Both the position numbers and the translations under genes were made by a program. Below are positions 1 to 9,068 of a DNA stretch of 64,000 nucleotides, one piece after another (the first letter of the stretch is position 1; each line of letters begins with the position of its first letter). This DNA is from an uncultured Bacteroidota bacterium (GTDB lineage Bacteria; Bacteroidota; Bacteroidia; Flavobacteriales; Flavobacteriaceae), in the NCBI GenBank assembly GCA_902518355.1, contig CABYFY010000004.1, forward strand, positions 62,001 to 126,000. The letters run 5' to 3'. The notes beneath the pieces are model-generated. The model worked only from the letters and a program-made list of their open reading frames with translations. It was not told the origin of the DNA and did no database searches.

Positions 1-2100
1 GTATTTATGTCCATTTCTGCATATAAAACATCTTCATTTAAATCAAAAAATTTGCAAATTTCTTTGTTGATAATACCAAAACTTAATATTTCAGATTTAT
101 TGTAAGAAATTCTTTCCCCTTCGGAAATATTTTCAGAAACTATTGGTTTTGATTTAACATTATTAAATCCTAATCTATCTGTTAGAGACTTTACGATTCC
201 TTTTAAAAAATAATAATCAGATTTTTTTTCAGGATTGTTCCAATGCTGATTATTTTTAGGCCCGTATATAAATATTGCTAGCTTTTCAATCTCAATATAC
301 TTCCCGTTATCAGTTTTATGATATTCCTTGCCAAATTCAAATAATTTTAAATCAATTTTCTTCCTGTTTACATTATATTTAATAGCTTCTAATCCAGAAA
401 AAATCATAGAATTTCTAAGTTGTGACTGGTCAATGCTTGAGAAATTTAACATTTCAACATTTTTCAGATTTTTTTGAATCATTATTGAGATTGTTTTTCT
501 TCACGGAAATCAATGAATTGGTCATTATTTCATAAAAACCAACAGAGACAAGATGGTTAGAAATTGAATCAATTATTTTATTCTTATGATTGTTTTTTTC
601 AAGAATAATTGATTGATTGATTTTTGTTGCTGAGTCGATATTGTCATAACCGTATATTCTTAATATTTCTTCGATAACATCAGCCTCCCTTTTAACATCA
701 TTTCGGTAATTTGGAATTGATAGGCCTAAATTAGATTCAGTGATACTATTAATTTTAATATCTAAAGAGCTAATAATATTTTTAATTAATTCCTTTTCAA
801 TTTTTTGACCAATAATTTTTTCAATTTTCTCAAAACCTAGTATAATTTGAGTGTCTTCGAATGGTTTTGGGTAAAGATCAATTAAATCACTAGACACGAT
901 AGAGCTATCGCAAATTTCTTTTATCATCAACACTGCTCTTTTTAGAGCGTATTTTGTGGTATTTGGATCTATTCCTCTTTCAAACCTGTATGATGAGTCT
1001 GTACTTAAATTATGATGTTTTGCACTTTTTCTTACCGTTACTGGGTCAAAAAATGCACTTTCAATAAATATTGAGTTAGTTTCATTTGAAATACCTGAAT
1101 TAACTCCTCCAAAAATTCCAGCTAAACATAGAGGATGCTTTGAGTCAGAAATTGTTAAGTCATTAGGGTTAATTATTCTCTCTACCTCATCCAATGTTTT
1201 GAATTTCAGTTCTTTCTTATACTTCTTTACATTTATTGTTTGATTATTAATCTTATCATAATCAAATGCATGAAGAGGTTGACCGATATCGTGCATCACA
1301 TAGTTTGTTATGTCAACAATATTGTTTATTGGAGATAATCCAATTGAAATAATTTTATTTTGAAGCCATTTTGGAGAATCCTTAACTATAATATTCTCCA
1401 TTACAATTCCACAATATCTAGGTGTTGATAAATTATCTTCAATATTGATTTTGATATTTTTTGTTCTTTTATCTATCGTAAAGTTGCTTACAGATGGCGT
1501 TTTTAGTTCTAAATTTTGTCCTTCTTGTATAAGCTTGGCTCTTAGATCTCTTGCTACACCAAGATGACTCATTGCATCAGCTCTGTTAGGGGTTAGTCCA
1601 ATTTCATAAATCCAATCAGATTCAATCTCATAAATTTTAGAAAGGGGAGTACCAGCTTTTAGTTTATCATCAAGAATCATTATTCCGTCATCATATTCTC
1701 CTAAATTCAATTCGTCTTGACCACAAATCATACCATTGCTGATTTCACCCCTAATCTTACTTTTTTTTATTTTTACTTTTTCGTTGTTAGGGTAGAGTAC
1801 TGTTCCTACCGTGGCAACAGCTACAGTTTGGTTTTTATTTACATTTGGAGCTCCACAAACTATTTGCAGAGGTTCATCCTCACCAATGTCAACTGTTGTA
1901 ATTTTAAGTCTGTCTGCATTTGGGTGTTTTTTTATCGATTGGGTCTTTCCTACTACAACCCCTTTTAAACCACCGGGAATAGATTCAAATTTTGTTATTC
2001 CCTCAACTTCAAGACCTAAGGAGGTCAATTTATCGCCAATAGATTCATGATTTTCATCAAAATCTAAGTACTCTTTAAGCCAATTGTAGGAAATTTTCAT
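1..2100 (-). CDS. pheT: Phenylalanine--tRNA ligase beta subunit, frameshifted and truncated by the window edge
   Basis: This is the beta chain of the alpha2-beta2 cytosolic synthetase that charges tRNA-Phe. The N-terminal 548 residues are open: an EMAP-type tRNA-binding domain (about 39-148), a B3/B4 editing region with PNRAD at 171-175 and GQPLHAFD at 273-280, and a B5 domain (about 415-487) ending in EEILRIYGYDNI. The frame then stops at 454-456, just after a run of seven A (coding strand) at 469-475. Reading that run as six A restores the frame: it continues through a stop at none of the following codons, with LNFSSID, FEFGKEYHK and FFDLNEDVLYAEMD, and is open to position 1. The remaining FDX-ACB end lies outside the window. 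Because the gene is essential and the rest is intact, a one-base sequencing error is likelier than a real pseudogene; slippage is possible. Confidence 0.93.
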
Positions 2101-2122
2101 TAATAATTAGTTCAATTTGTAG

Positions 2123-2130
2123 CAAATATA
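2123..2130 (-). promoter_or_regulatory. Putative -7 box of the pheT promoter
   Basis: On the minus strand this reads TATATTTG, an exact match to the Bacteroidota -7 consensus TAnnTTTG, 22 bases upstream of the pheT ATG. No well-spaced -33 TTG is evident, so the assignment rests on the -7 match and position. Confidence 0.45.
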
Positions 2131-2204
2131 ACAATACTATTAATCTAATAAAATCAAAAGTTTTATTATAATTTATATCTATTGACAATATACAGATGAC
2201 ATTG

Positions 2205-4310
2205 TTAGCTTATATATTCCCAAATATCTTTTTTTTGAATGTTGTTTCTCAGTGTTTTTAAAATCAAAGAATTATTTATATTTTCAAGATTAACATCTTT
2301 TGAAAGTATTTTTTCAACCAATTTTCTAACTTTTAAAATTAATTTAGTGTCAGAAATTAAATTTGTTACTCTCAAAGGCATTTCTCCACTCTGTTGTGTG
2401 CCCATTATATTTCCTGGACCTCTTAATTCTAAGTCTTTTTCAGCAATTATAAATCCATCATTAGTATTTACCATTGTTTCCATTCTAATCTTGCTTTCCT
2501 TAGTTTTTTTATGACCGGTGATTAAGAAGCAATAGCTTTTGTGCTGACCTCTTCCGACTCTACCTCTAAGTTGATGTAGTTGAGATAAGCCAAACCTTTC
2601 GGCGCTTTCAATAATCATAACTGTAGCATTTGGAATGTCAACACCAACTTCAATTACAGTTGTTGAAACTAATATTTGTGTTTTATTTTCAATAAATCGC
2701 TGCATTTCATATTCTTTGTCTTCGTTATTCATTTTACCATGTACAATAGATATTTGATATTTTGGCATTGGAAAATCTCTGGAAAAACTTTCATATCCAT
2801 CCATTAGGTCTTTGAAATCTAGCTTCTCACTTTCTTTAATAAGTGGGTATACAACATAAGCTTGTCTACCTTTTTTAATTTCATTTTTTAAAAAATCAAT
2901 TAATTTAAGTCTTTGGTTATGCGTTTGATGAATTGTATTAATGTATTTACGGCCCGGAGGTAGTTCGTCAATAACAGACATATCTAAATCGCCATAAACT
3001 GACATTGCTAATGTTCTAGGAATTGGAGTGGCAGTCATAATCAGAATGTGAGGAGGTAGTTTGTTTTTGTGCCACAGCTTACTTCTTTGGGCTACACCAA
3101 ATTTATGTTGTTCATCTATTATCGCTAGTCCAAGATTTTTAAATTCAACATTATCATAGATTAATGCGTGTGTGCCTATAAGAAGATCTATTTCACCTCT
3201 TTTTAAGCTTTCTTTAATCTCTTTTTTATATGAAGCTTTACTTGACCCTGTTAAAGTTTTTACATTGATATTCAGTATATTACAAAATTCTTTAAATTTA
3301 TTATAATGTTGATATGACAAAATTTCAGTTGGAGTCATAATACATGCCTGAAATCCGTTTCCAATAGCAATCAATGCTGACATGAATGCAACAATTGTTT
3401 TTCCCGAACCTACATCTCCTTGTAGAAGTCTGTTCATTTGGGCTCCACTACCTAGGTCCTTTCTAATTTCTTTGATAACTCTTTTCTGAGCATTAGTTAA
3501 ATCGAATTTCAATTGATTGTCATAAAAATTTTCAAACTTATCACCAATTTTACTAAATGGATATCCTTTAATCCTTTCTTTTCGCAGTATGTTCTTTTTT
3601 AAAAGTCTTATTTGTAGATAAAAAATTTCCTCAAATTTTAATCTGTAAATGGCTAGGCTTAATTCGCTAGACGATCTTGGTTTATGAACACAAATTATTG
3701 ATTTTCTCCTATCCATTAATTTGTATTTATCGATAATATATTTGGGTAAATTTTCTTCTATATCATTATTGATTTTAATTAAAAGTTCTTCAATTAATTT
3801 TGTGAAAACCCTATTAGTTACTCCTTTTTTGTTTAAATTTTCGGTTGATGGATAAACTCCAAATAAACTTGTTCTTCTACTGAGATTATCTTTATTGTAT
3901 ACTTCAAGCTCTGGATGAGGAATTGATTTGGTTCCCTTAAAGTCATTAATTTTTCCAAAAAGAATATATGTCTTATTCAATTTAATAGATTCTATAAGCC
4001 ATTTATTTGTTTTGAACCAAACTAATTGAATTGTTCCTGTTTTATCAGAAAAACTACCAACTAATCGTTTTTTTGATCCTATTCCGACTTCTTTAAGTTC
4101 TTTAATTTCACCAATTAATTGAATTTCTGAGCTTATTGTATCTATTTCAGATATCTTGTGATATTTGGTTTTATCAATATAACGATATGGAAATTGAAAA
4201 AGTAAATCTTTAAAATTTGAAATCTTAAGTTCTTCTTTAATAAGTTTTGCCCTATTTGGACCTACGCCTTTTAAAAATTCTATCGGAGTATTTAAAATAT
4301 CATTATTCAC
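2205..4310 (-). CDS. recG: ATP-dependent DNA helicase RecG
   Basis: RecG remodels stalled replication forks and branch-migrates Holliday junctions. At 701 residues it has the usual family length. The N-terminus (TPIEFLKGVGPNRAKL) is the start of the wedge/OB region. The helicase core has Walker A GDVGSGKT at about 298-305, DEQH at 399-402, TATPIPRT, and the late block QLRGRVGRG followed by the TRG-type C-terminus. The start is GTG at 4308-4310; no in-frame ATG fits better. It is transcribed divergently from uvrD across a gap of about 106 bases that contains a 16-base palindrome just upstream of this start. No frame damage is seen. Confidence 0.96.
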   Translation of the reverse strand: MNNDILNTPIEFLKGVGPNRAKLIKEELKISNFKDLLFQFPYRYIDKTKYHKISEIDTISSEIQLIGEIKELKEVGIGSKKRLVGSFSDKTGTIQLVWFKTNKWLIESIKLNKTYILFGKINDFKGTKSIPHPELEVYNKDNLSRRTSLFGVYPSTENLNKKGVTNRVFTKLIEELLIKINNDIEENLPKYIIDKYKLMDRRKSIICVHKPRSSSELSLAIYRLKFEEIFYLQIRLLKKNILRKERIKGYPFSKIGDKFENFYDNQLKFDLTNAQKRVIKEIRKDLGSGAQMNRLLQGDVGSGKTIVAFMSALIAIGNGFQACIMTPTEILSYQHYNKFKEFCNILNINVKTLTGSSKASYKKEIKESLKRGEIDLLIGTHALIYDNVEFKNLGLAIIDEQHKFGVAQRSKLWHKNKLPPHILIMTATPIPRTLAMSVYGDLDMSVIDELPPGRKYINTIHQTHNQRLKLIDFLKNEIKKGRQAYVVYPLIKESEKLDFKDLMDGYESFSRDFPMPKYQISIVHGKMNNEDKEYEMQRFIENKTQILVSTTVIEVGVDIPNATVMIIESAERFGLSQLHQLRGRVGRGQHKSYCFLITGHKKTKESKIRMETMVNTNDGFIIAEKDLELRGPGNIMGTQQSGEMPLRVTNLISDTKLILKVRKLVEKILSKDVNLENINNSLILKTLRNNIQKKDIWEYIS

Positions 4311-4311
4311 A

Positions 4312-4327
4312 ATCTTAAATTTAAGAT
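4312..4327. promoter_or_regulatory. Perfect 16-base palindrome between recG and uvrD
   Basis: ATCTTAAATTTAAGAT is its own reverse complement and lies one base upstream of the recG GTG, in the gap shared with divergent uvrD. It also contains TAAATTTA, one mismatch from a -7 box. It could be an operator or an overlapping promoter element; in such AT-rich DNA chance is not excluded. Confidence 0.3.
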
Positions 4328-4416
4328 ATTTTAGTTATTGATTTTTGTTTATAACTAACTAAATGAATATTAATATTTCTGTTAAACAATATTTAATTTA
4401 ACAGGAAATTATTCCA

Positions 4417-6672
4417 TTGAAAGATTTTTTAAATAACCTAAATAATTCTCAGTTAGAATCAACACTACAGATGGATGGTCCTATGATAGTGATTGCTGGA
4501 GCTGGTTCCGGGAAGACCAGGGTTTTGACATATAAGATTGCATATTTAATGACAGAAGGTGTAGACCCTTTCAATATACTAGCTTTAACTTTCACAAATA
4601 AGGCTGCAAAAGAAATGAAAGAAAGAATCGCAACGATAGTTGGGAATGAAGCGAAAAATTTATGGATGGGTACATTTCACTCGGTTTTTGCTAGAATTTT
4701 AAGAACAGAAGCACATAAAATCGGATATACCTCAAACTTTACAATATATGACTCTGATGACTCTCAAAAGCTCGTATCAAGGATAATTAAAGAGTTTAAT
4801 TTAGACAAGGATCAGTACAAATATAAATCGATTTTTTCAAGAATATCATCGATGAAAAATAGCTTTATAACACCTAATAACTATCTAAACAATGAAGAGC
4901 TATTATTGTCTGATAAAATTTCGAACAGATCTAAATTCTATCAGATATATAATGAATACTTCGAAAGGTGTTTTAAGGCAGGTGCAATGGACTTTGATGA
5001 TCTTCTTTTAAAAACTAATGAGCTACTTAATAGTTATCCAGATACACTATCTAAGTATCAAAATATTTTTAAATATATTCTTGTAGATGAATATCAAGAC
5101 ACAAATCACTCACAATATTTAATTATTAGAGCACTTTCAGATAAATTTCAAAATATATGTGTTGTGGGAGATGATGCGCAAAGTATTTATAGTTTCCGAG
5201 GGGCCAATATTAATAATATTTTAAATTTTCAAAAAGATTTCCCAGATTCAAAAATTTTCAGATTAGAACAAAACTATAGATCAACTAAAAATATTGTTAA
5301 TGCTGCTAATAGCTTAATTGAAAATAATCAGAAAAGATTAAAGAAAAATGTTTGGACAGAAAATGAATCAGGCGAAAAAATAAGTGTAAATAAGCTTTTG
5401 ACAGATGGAGAAGAAGGTAGGTTTGTCGCTAGTTCAATTTTTGAAAATAAAATGCAAAGTCAATTACAAAATAGTGATTTTGCAATTTTATATCGAACCA
5501 ATGCTCAATCTCGTTCTTTTGAAGATGCACTTAGAAAAAAGAATATTTCATACAGAGTATATGGTGGCCTTTCATTTTATCAAAGAAAAGAGATTAAAGA
5601 TGTACTTGCATATTTAAGATTATTGATCAATCCAGATGATGAACAGGCTTTTAAAAGGATAATTAATTTTCCTGCCAGGGGTATTGGTCAAACCACTTTA
5701 AATAAAATTGCTGTAGAGGCTAAAAACAGTTCGGTTTCAGATTATATTTTTATCAAAGATTTACTAAAATCATCTGAAATTCTTAATAATTCAACAAAAA
5801 ATAAGCTTCTGGACTTTGTGATAATGATTGAATCAATTAAGAATAAAATAGAACATGCAGATGTTTTTGATATTACAAAAGAGGTACTCAAACAATCTGG
5901 GTTATATAATTTATATAAAAATGATGAATCACTTGAGGGTATAAACAGAATTCAAAATATCGAGGAATTACTTAATGGAATAAAAGATTTTGTTGAAAAT
6001 AATGAAAAAAGTCAGGCTTATGTTTCATCCTTCTTACAGGATGTAGCCCTAGCAACCGATCAGGACAATGATACAAATGATAATAATAAGGTTTCACTAA
6101 TGACAATTCATTTAGCTAAAGGACTAGAATTTCCATACGTTTATATAGTTGGATTAGAAGAAAATTTATTTCCAAGTGCTATGAATTTAAACTCACGAAC
6201 CGAGTTAGAAGAGGAAAGAAGACTTTTTTATGTAGCACTCACCAGAGCCGAAAAGAAAATTTATCTCTCATATGTACTTTCAAGATATAGGTGGGGTAAG
6301 CCTGTTGATTCAGAAAAAAGTAGATTTATTGATGAAATTAAGGAGGAGTATTTACAAAATAATGTTATTCAAAGATCTATAAGTAAAGATTTTTCACAAA
6401 AATCCCAATTCAATAAAGTTGGAATAAGATATAAAAAGCCAGAGACCAGACCTGCTAAAAATTTTGTTAAACTTAAATCTTCATCTTCTAAATCTAATCT
6501 TTTTGATAATAATTTAGTTGTAGGAAATATAGTTATCCATGAAAGATTCGGAAAAGGTGAGGTCATTTCGATAGAGGGGCAAGGAGGGGATAAAAAAGCA
6601 GAAATAAAGTTTGAAAAAGGTGGACTTAAAAAACTCTTACTTAGATTTTCAAGACTTGAAATTATTTCATAA
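4417..6672 (+). CDS. uvrD: UvrD/PcrA-type superfamily 1 DNA helicase
   Basis: A 3'-5' SF1A helicase for nucleotide excision and mismatch repair. Its 751 residues are typical of UvrD/PcrA. Walker A GAGSGKT is at 28-34, DEYQDT at 224-229, GDDAQSIYSFRGA follows, and VSLMTIHLAKGLEFPYV and RLFYVALTRA mark motifs V and VI. The C-terminus carries the family's tudor-like tail (VVGNIVIHERFGKGEV). The start is TTG: an in-frame TAA at 4399-4401 lies 15 bases upstream and no ATG falls between that stop and the conserved N-terminus. A strong hairpin terminator begins inside the stop codon. The neighbour recG is divergent; the next gene is convergent. Confidence 0.95.
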   Translation: MKDFLNNLNNSQLESTLQMDGPMIVIAGAGSGKTRVLTYKIAYLMTEGVDPFNILALTFTNKAAKEMKERIATIVGNEAKNLWMGTFHSVFARILRTEAHKIGYTSNFTIYDSDDSQKLVSRIIKEFNLDKDQYKYKSIFSRISSMKNSFITPNNYLNNEELLLSDKISNRSKFYQIYNEYFERCFKAGAMDFDDLLLKTNELLNSYPDTLSKYQNIFKYILVDEYQDTNHSQYLIIRALSDKFQNICVVGDDAQSIYSFRGANINNILNFQKDFPDSKIFRLEQNYRSTKNIVNAANSLIENNQKRLKKNVWTENESGEKISVNKLLTDGEEGRFVASSIFENKMQSQLQNSDFAILYRTNAQSRSFEDALRKKNISYRVYGGLSFYQRKEIKDVLAYLRLLINPDDEQAFKRIINFPARGIGQTTLNKIAVEAKNSSVSDYIFIKDLLKSSEILNNSTKNKLLDFVIMIESIKNKIEHADVFDITKEVLKQSGLYNLYKNDESLEGINRIQNIEELLNGIKDFVENNEKSQAYVSSFLQDVALATDQDNDTNDNNKVSLMTIHLAKGLEFPYVYIVGLEENLFPSAMNLNSRTELEEERRLFYVALTRAEKKIYLSYVLSRYRWGKPVDSEKSRFIDEIKEEYLQNNVIQRSISKDFSQKSQFNKVGIRYKKPETRPAKNFVKLKSSSSKSNLFDNNLVVGNIVIHERFGKGEVISIEGQGGDKKAEIKFEKGGLKKLLLRFSRLEIIS

Positions 6673-6700
6673 AAAAAGCCCACAATTGTGGGCTTTTTTT
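6671..6700. terminator. Bidirectional intrinsic terminator
   Basis: A perfect 30-base palindrome: seven A, then the GC-containing arm GCCCACAA, its complement TTGTGGGC and seven T. Read either way it gives a GC stem followed by a U-tract, so it can end both uvrD (plus) and the OmpA lipoprotein gene (minus, ending at 6719). The uvrD stop TAA uses its first A residues. Confidence 0.9.
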
Positions 6701-6718
6701 ATGAAATATATTCTTGAA

Positions 6719-7570
6719 CTAGTTAGATAAGTTCTGCATTTCTTTCTCAATCATATCATAAAATTGATCAATTTTAGGCATTATAATTATTCTAGTTCTT
6801 CTGTTTGTAGCTCTATTTTCAGGAGTATCGTTATCTACTAATGGGTCGTAATAACTTCTTCCCGCAGCGATTAATCTGCTTGAGTTTACATCTAAATCTT
6901 CAAGAACTCTTACAATTGAAGTAGCTCTCTTGACACTTAAATCCCAATTATCAATAAGTACACCTCTTTCATAAGACCTGCTATCAGTATGCCCCTCAAC
7001 CATACACTCAAAGTCTGGCTTTCTGTTAACAACTGTTGCTACTTTTCCAAGGATTTCTTTCGCTCTATCAGAAACCTCATAACTACCGGTTTTAAATAAT
7101 AATTTGTCAGAGAGTGAAATGAAAACAACAGCTTTGTCAACATTGACTTCTATATCTGGATCATTAATACCAATTTCTTTTTTAAGGCTTGTAACTAATG
7201 CAAATGTAACACTGTCTTTTCTGTTTAATGCATCTTGAATTCTTGTTATTTTTAAGTCTTTCTCTTTCATACTTTCAAGAGTTCTTTCAAGGTTTTCAGC
7301 ACCTTTTGTAGTCAATTCAAGATAATCTTGACTTTGAATGAATAACTGATCATTTCTTCTTTTCAAATCAGATAGTTGTTCTTTATAAGCATTTGCAAGT
7401 GTCTCAGAAGTAGATTTTTCTTCTAAACAAGCATTCAATTTAATTGTTGCTGTATTTAAAAGATCCTGTGTCTTCTTATGTCTGTTTTCAAGTGAAGTAT
7501 ATTCTTTTTTACTTACACATGATGACATTACAAATAATGTAATTAAGCTTAAAAAAAATGTTTTTTTCAT
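6719..7570 (-). CDS. OmpA-family peptidoglycan-associated lipoprotein with coiled coil
   Basis: An outer-membrane lipoprotein expected to tether the membrane to peptidoglycan. I start it at the ATG at 7568-7570, because from there it begins MKKTFFLSLITLFVMSSC, a lipoprotein signal with Cys at 18; an upstream in-frame start would bury this signal. A heptad-rich, probably coiled-coil segment (about 25-130) precedes a C-terminal OmpA domain with LFKTGSYEVSDRAKEIL, the peptidoglycan-binding stretch VEGHTDSR and NRATNRRTRIII. Length is 283 residues. It lies 69 bases downstream of the co-oriented glycosyltransferase gene and ends at a bidirectional terminator. The exact role of the coiled coil is unknown. 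Confidence 0.88.
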   Translation of the reverse strand: MKKTFFLSLITLFVMSSCVSKKEYTSLENRHKKTQDLLNTATIKLNACLEEKSTSETLANAYKEQLSDLKRRNDQLFIQSQDYLELTTKGAENLERTLESMKEKDLKITRIQDALNRKDSVTFALVTSLKKEIGINDPDIEVNVDKAVVFISLSDKLLFKTGSYEVSDRAKEILGKVATVVNRKPDFECMVEGHTDSRSYERGVLIDNWDLSVKRATSIVRVLEDLDVNSSRLIAAGRSYYDPLVDNDTPENRATNRRTRIIIMPKIDQFYDMIEKEMQNLSN

Positions 7571-7639
7571 TTTAAAATATTTTATGTTAGTAGTACTTAG
7601 TAAAATTAGCAAAAAGAAAACTTAAATCAGATAAATTTC

Positions 7640-8614
7640 TCACCTTTTGTGAAATAAATATTTAAATATAATAGACCTAATTTGATAATGTTTTACAGCT
7701 CGTTTGTTTTTTCTTCTAAATTCTAATAACAGATTAATATGCTTATAAAACGAAATATATGCTTTAATTATTGCAATGAAATGCTTGAAACCCTTATCAA
7801 ATAGTAAATAAACAGAGACACTTAAGTCAATAAATAACTTCTCAAACAAAAGTAGAAACAGATTATTTTGTGAATTTTTTGTAATCATAAACAACTTATT
7901 TCTAAAATTTAGATAAGTTTTTTTTGGGTTTTTTTGATCTAAGGTAGCTGCATTAGCATGAAAAACTACAGATTTATTATTATATCTTATTCTATAACTT
8001 GAATTTTGAATCCTCCAACACAGGTCAATTTCTTCCATGTGAGCCCAAAATCTTTCGTCAAATCCATTATGATCTTCAAATATTTTTTTTCTAACAAAAA
8101 AACATGCTCCACATGCCCAGAATATGTCTTTAATTTTGTCGTATTGTCCTAAGTCTTTTTCAATTATTTTATAATTCCTCCCATCGCAATAAGGATATCC
8201 GTATTTATCCAAGTAACCACCTGCTGCTCCTGCATAATCAAATTTTGATTTTTCGTAATAGTTTTTCAGTTTTGGCTGAATTACAGCAGTTTTTGGTTCT
8301 AAATCAAATTGTTTTAAAATATTATCTGTCCAATTTTCTGTTACCTCAACATCATTATTTAAAAGACACAAGATTTCATCATTTATTTTTTTTAATCCAA
8401 TATTATAACCTTTTGCAAATCCGTAATTAGTATCTAATTTTATGATTTTTATCCTCTTGTAGTTATTTTCAACAAAGCCAATAGAATTATCATTAGAACC
8501 ATTATCAATGATATAAATATTATGTTTTATGGGGGTGAACTTGATTAATGATGGTAAAAATTGACTCAATAATTCTTCTCCGTTCCAATTCAATATAACT
8601 ATACCTAAATTCAT
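7640..8614 (-). CDS. Family 2 glycosyltransferase
   Basis: A cytosolic or membrane-associated inverting glycosyltransferase of the GT2 (GT-A) fold, probably adding a sugar to a surface polysaccharide or lipid carrier; substrates cannot be read from sequence. The N-terminus has VILNWNGEE and YIIDNGSNDNS, followed by the metal-binding region LLNNDVEV at 86-91 and a WAHMEEIDLCWR acceptor-side block. The C-terminal part (about 240-300) is rich in aromatic and hydrophobic residues with basic patches, as in rhamnosyltransferase-like members. Its ATG overlaps the stop of the upstream HsdR-N-like gene by four bases (ATGA), implying translational coupling. No polysaccharide cluster surrounds it. Confidence 0.87.
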   Translation of the reverse strand: MNLGIVILNWNGEELLSQFLPSLIKFTPIKHNIYIIDNGSNDNSIGFVENNYKRIKIIKLDTNYGFAKGYNIGLKKINDEILCLLNNDVEVTENWTDNILKQFDLEPKTAVIQPKLKNYYEKSKFDYAGAAGGYLDKYGYPYCDGRNYKIIEKDLGQYDKIKDIFWACGACFFVRKKIFEDHNGFDERFWAHMEEIDLCWRIQNSSYRIRYNNKSVVFHANAATLDQKNPKKTYLNFRNKLFMITKNSQNNLFLLLFEKLFIDLSVSVYLLFDKGFKHFIAIIKAYISFYKHINLLLEFRRKNKRAVKHYQIRSIIFKYLFHKR

Positions 8615-9054
8615 TTATTAACGGGGATTTCCTTTAAAAATTCGATATTTCTTTGATCATTATTGATTCTACAATAATAATGAATTATTCCATTGGTAAC
8701 CATTAAAAATTCTGCATTTACTTCCTGGTTATACCTTAAGATTTGATCAAAGCTTTCTTGATTGATTTTTATATTTGGCGCCTTACACTCAACAAGTAAA
8801 ATACATCCTCCGTTAATATCATGAACCAAAATATCAAATCTTTTGGTTGTGTTATTTAATTGTATTTTTTTTTCAATTGATATTAAATTTTTCTTAAACT
8901 TTTTTTCATTAATTAGGAATTTAACACAATTTTGTCTAACCCATTCTTCTGGTGTTAACTCAATATATTTTTTTCTAATTTCATCAAAAATAAATCTCTT
9001 TTGATTAATTTCTTTTAATCTAAATTCATAATTTGGGAATGATAAGTTTAACAT
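8611..9054 (-). CDS. Orphan HsdR N-terminal-like (PD-(D/E)XK) protein
   Basis: A 147-residue protein resembling the N-terminal nuclease-like domain of type I restriction HsdR subunits (HSDR_N_2 family). The core shows RFDILVHD followed by ILLVECKAP, which fits the D...ExK active site of PD-(D/E)XK nucleases. There is no helicase motor domain, no methyltransferase and no specificity subunit nearby, so it is not part of a visible restriction system. It is coupled to the glycosyltransferase by a four-base overlap, and its ATG lies only 14 bases from the divergent holA start. Its function is unknown; a housekeeping nuclease or nucleic-acid-binding role is inference. Confidence 0.75.
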   Translation of the reverse strand: MLNLSFPNYEFRLKEINQKRFIFDEIRKKYIELTPEEWVRQNCVKFLINEKKFKKNLISIEKKIQLNNTTKRFDILVHDINGGCILLVECKAPNIKINQESFDQILRYNQEVNAEFLMVTNGIIHYYCRINNDQRNIEFLKEIPVNK

Positions 9055-9068
9055 TTATATTTTAATTA

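Noticed and set aside
1717..2050. Plus-strand open frames opposite pheT
   Set aside because: They lie in the complement of conserved pheT coding sequence, have no recognisable protein features and no promoter; they are shadows of the real gene.
8611..9054. A restriction-modification or other defence system around the HsdR-N-like gene
   Set aside because: No helicase motor, methyltransferase, specificity subunit or other defence gene is adjacent; neighbours are housekeeping genes.
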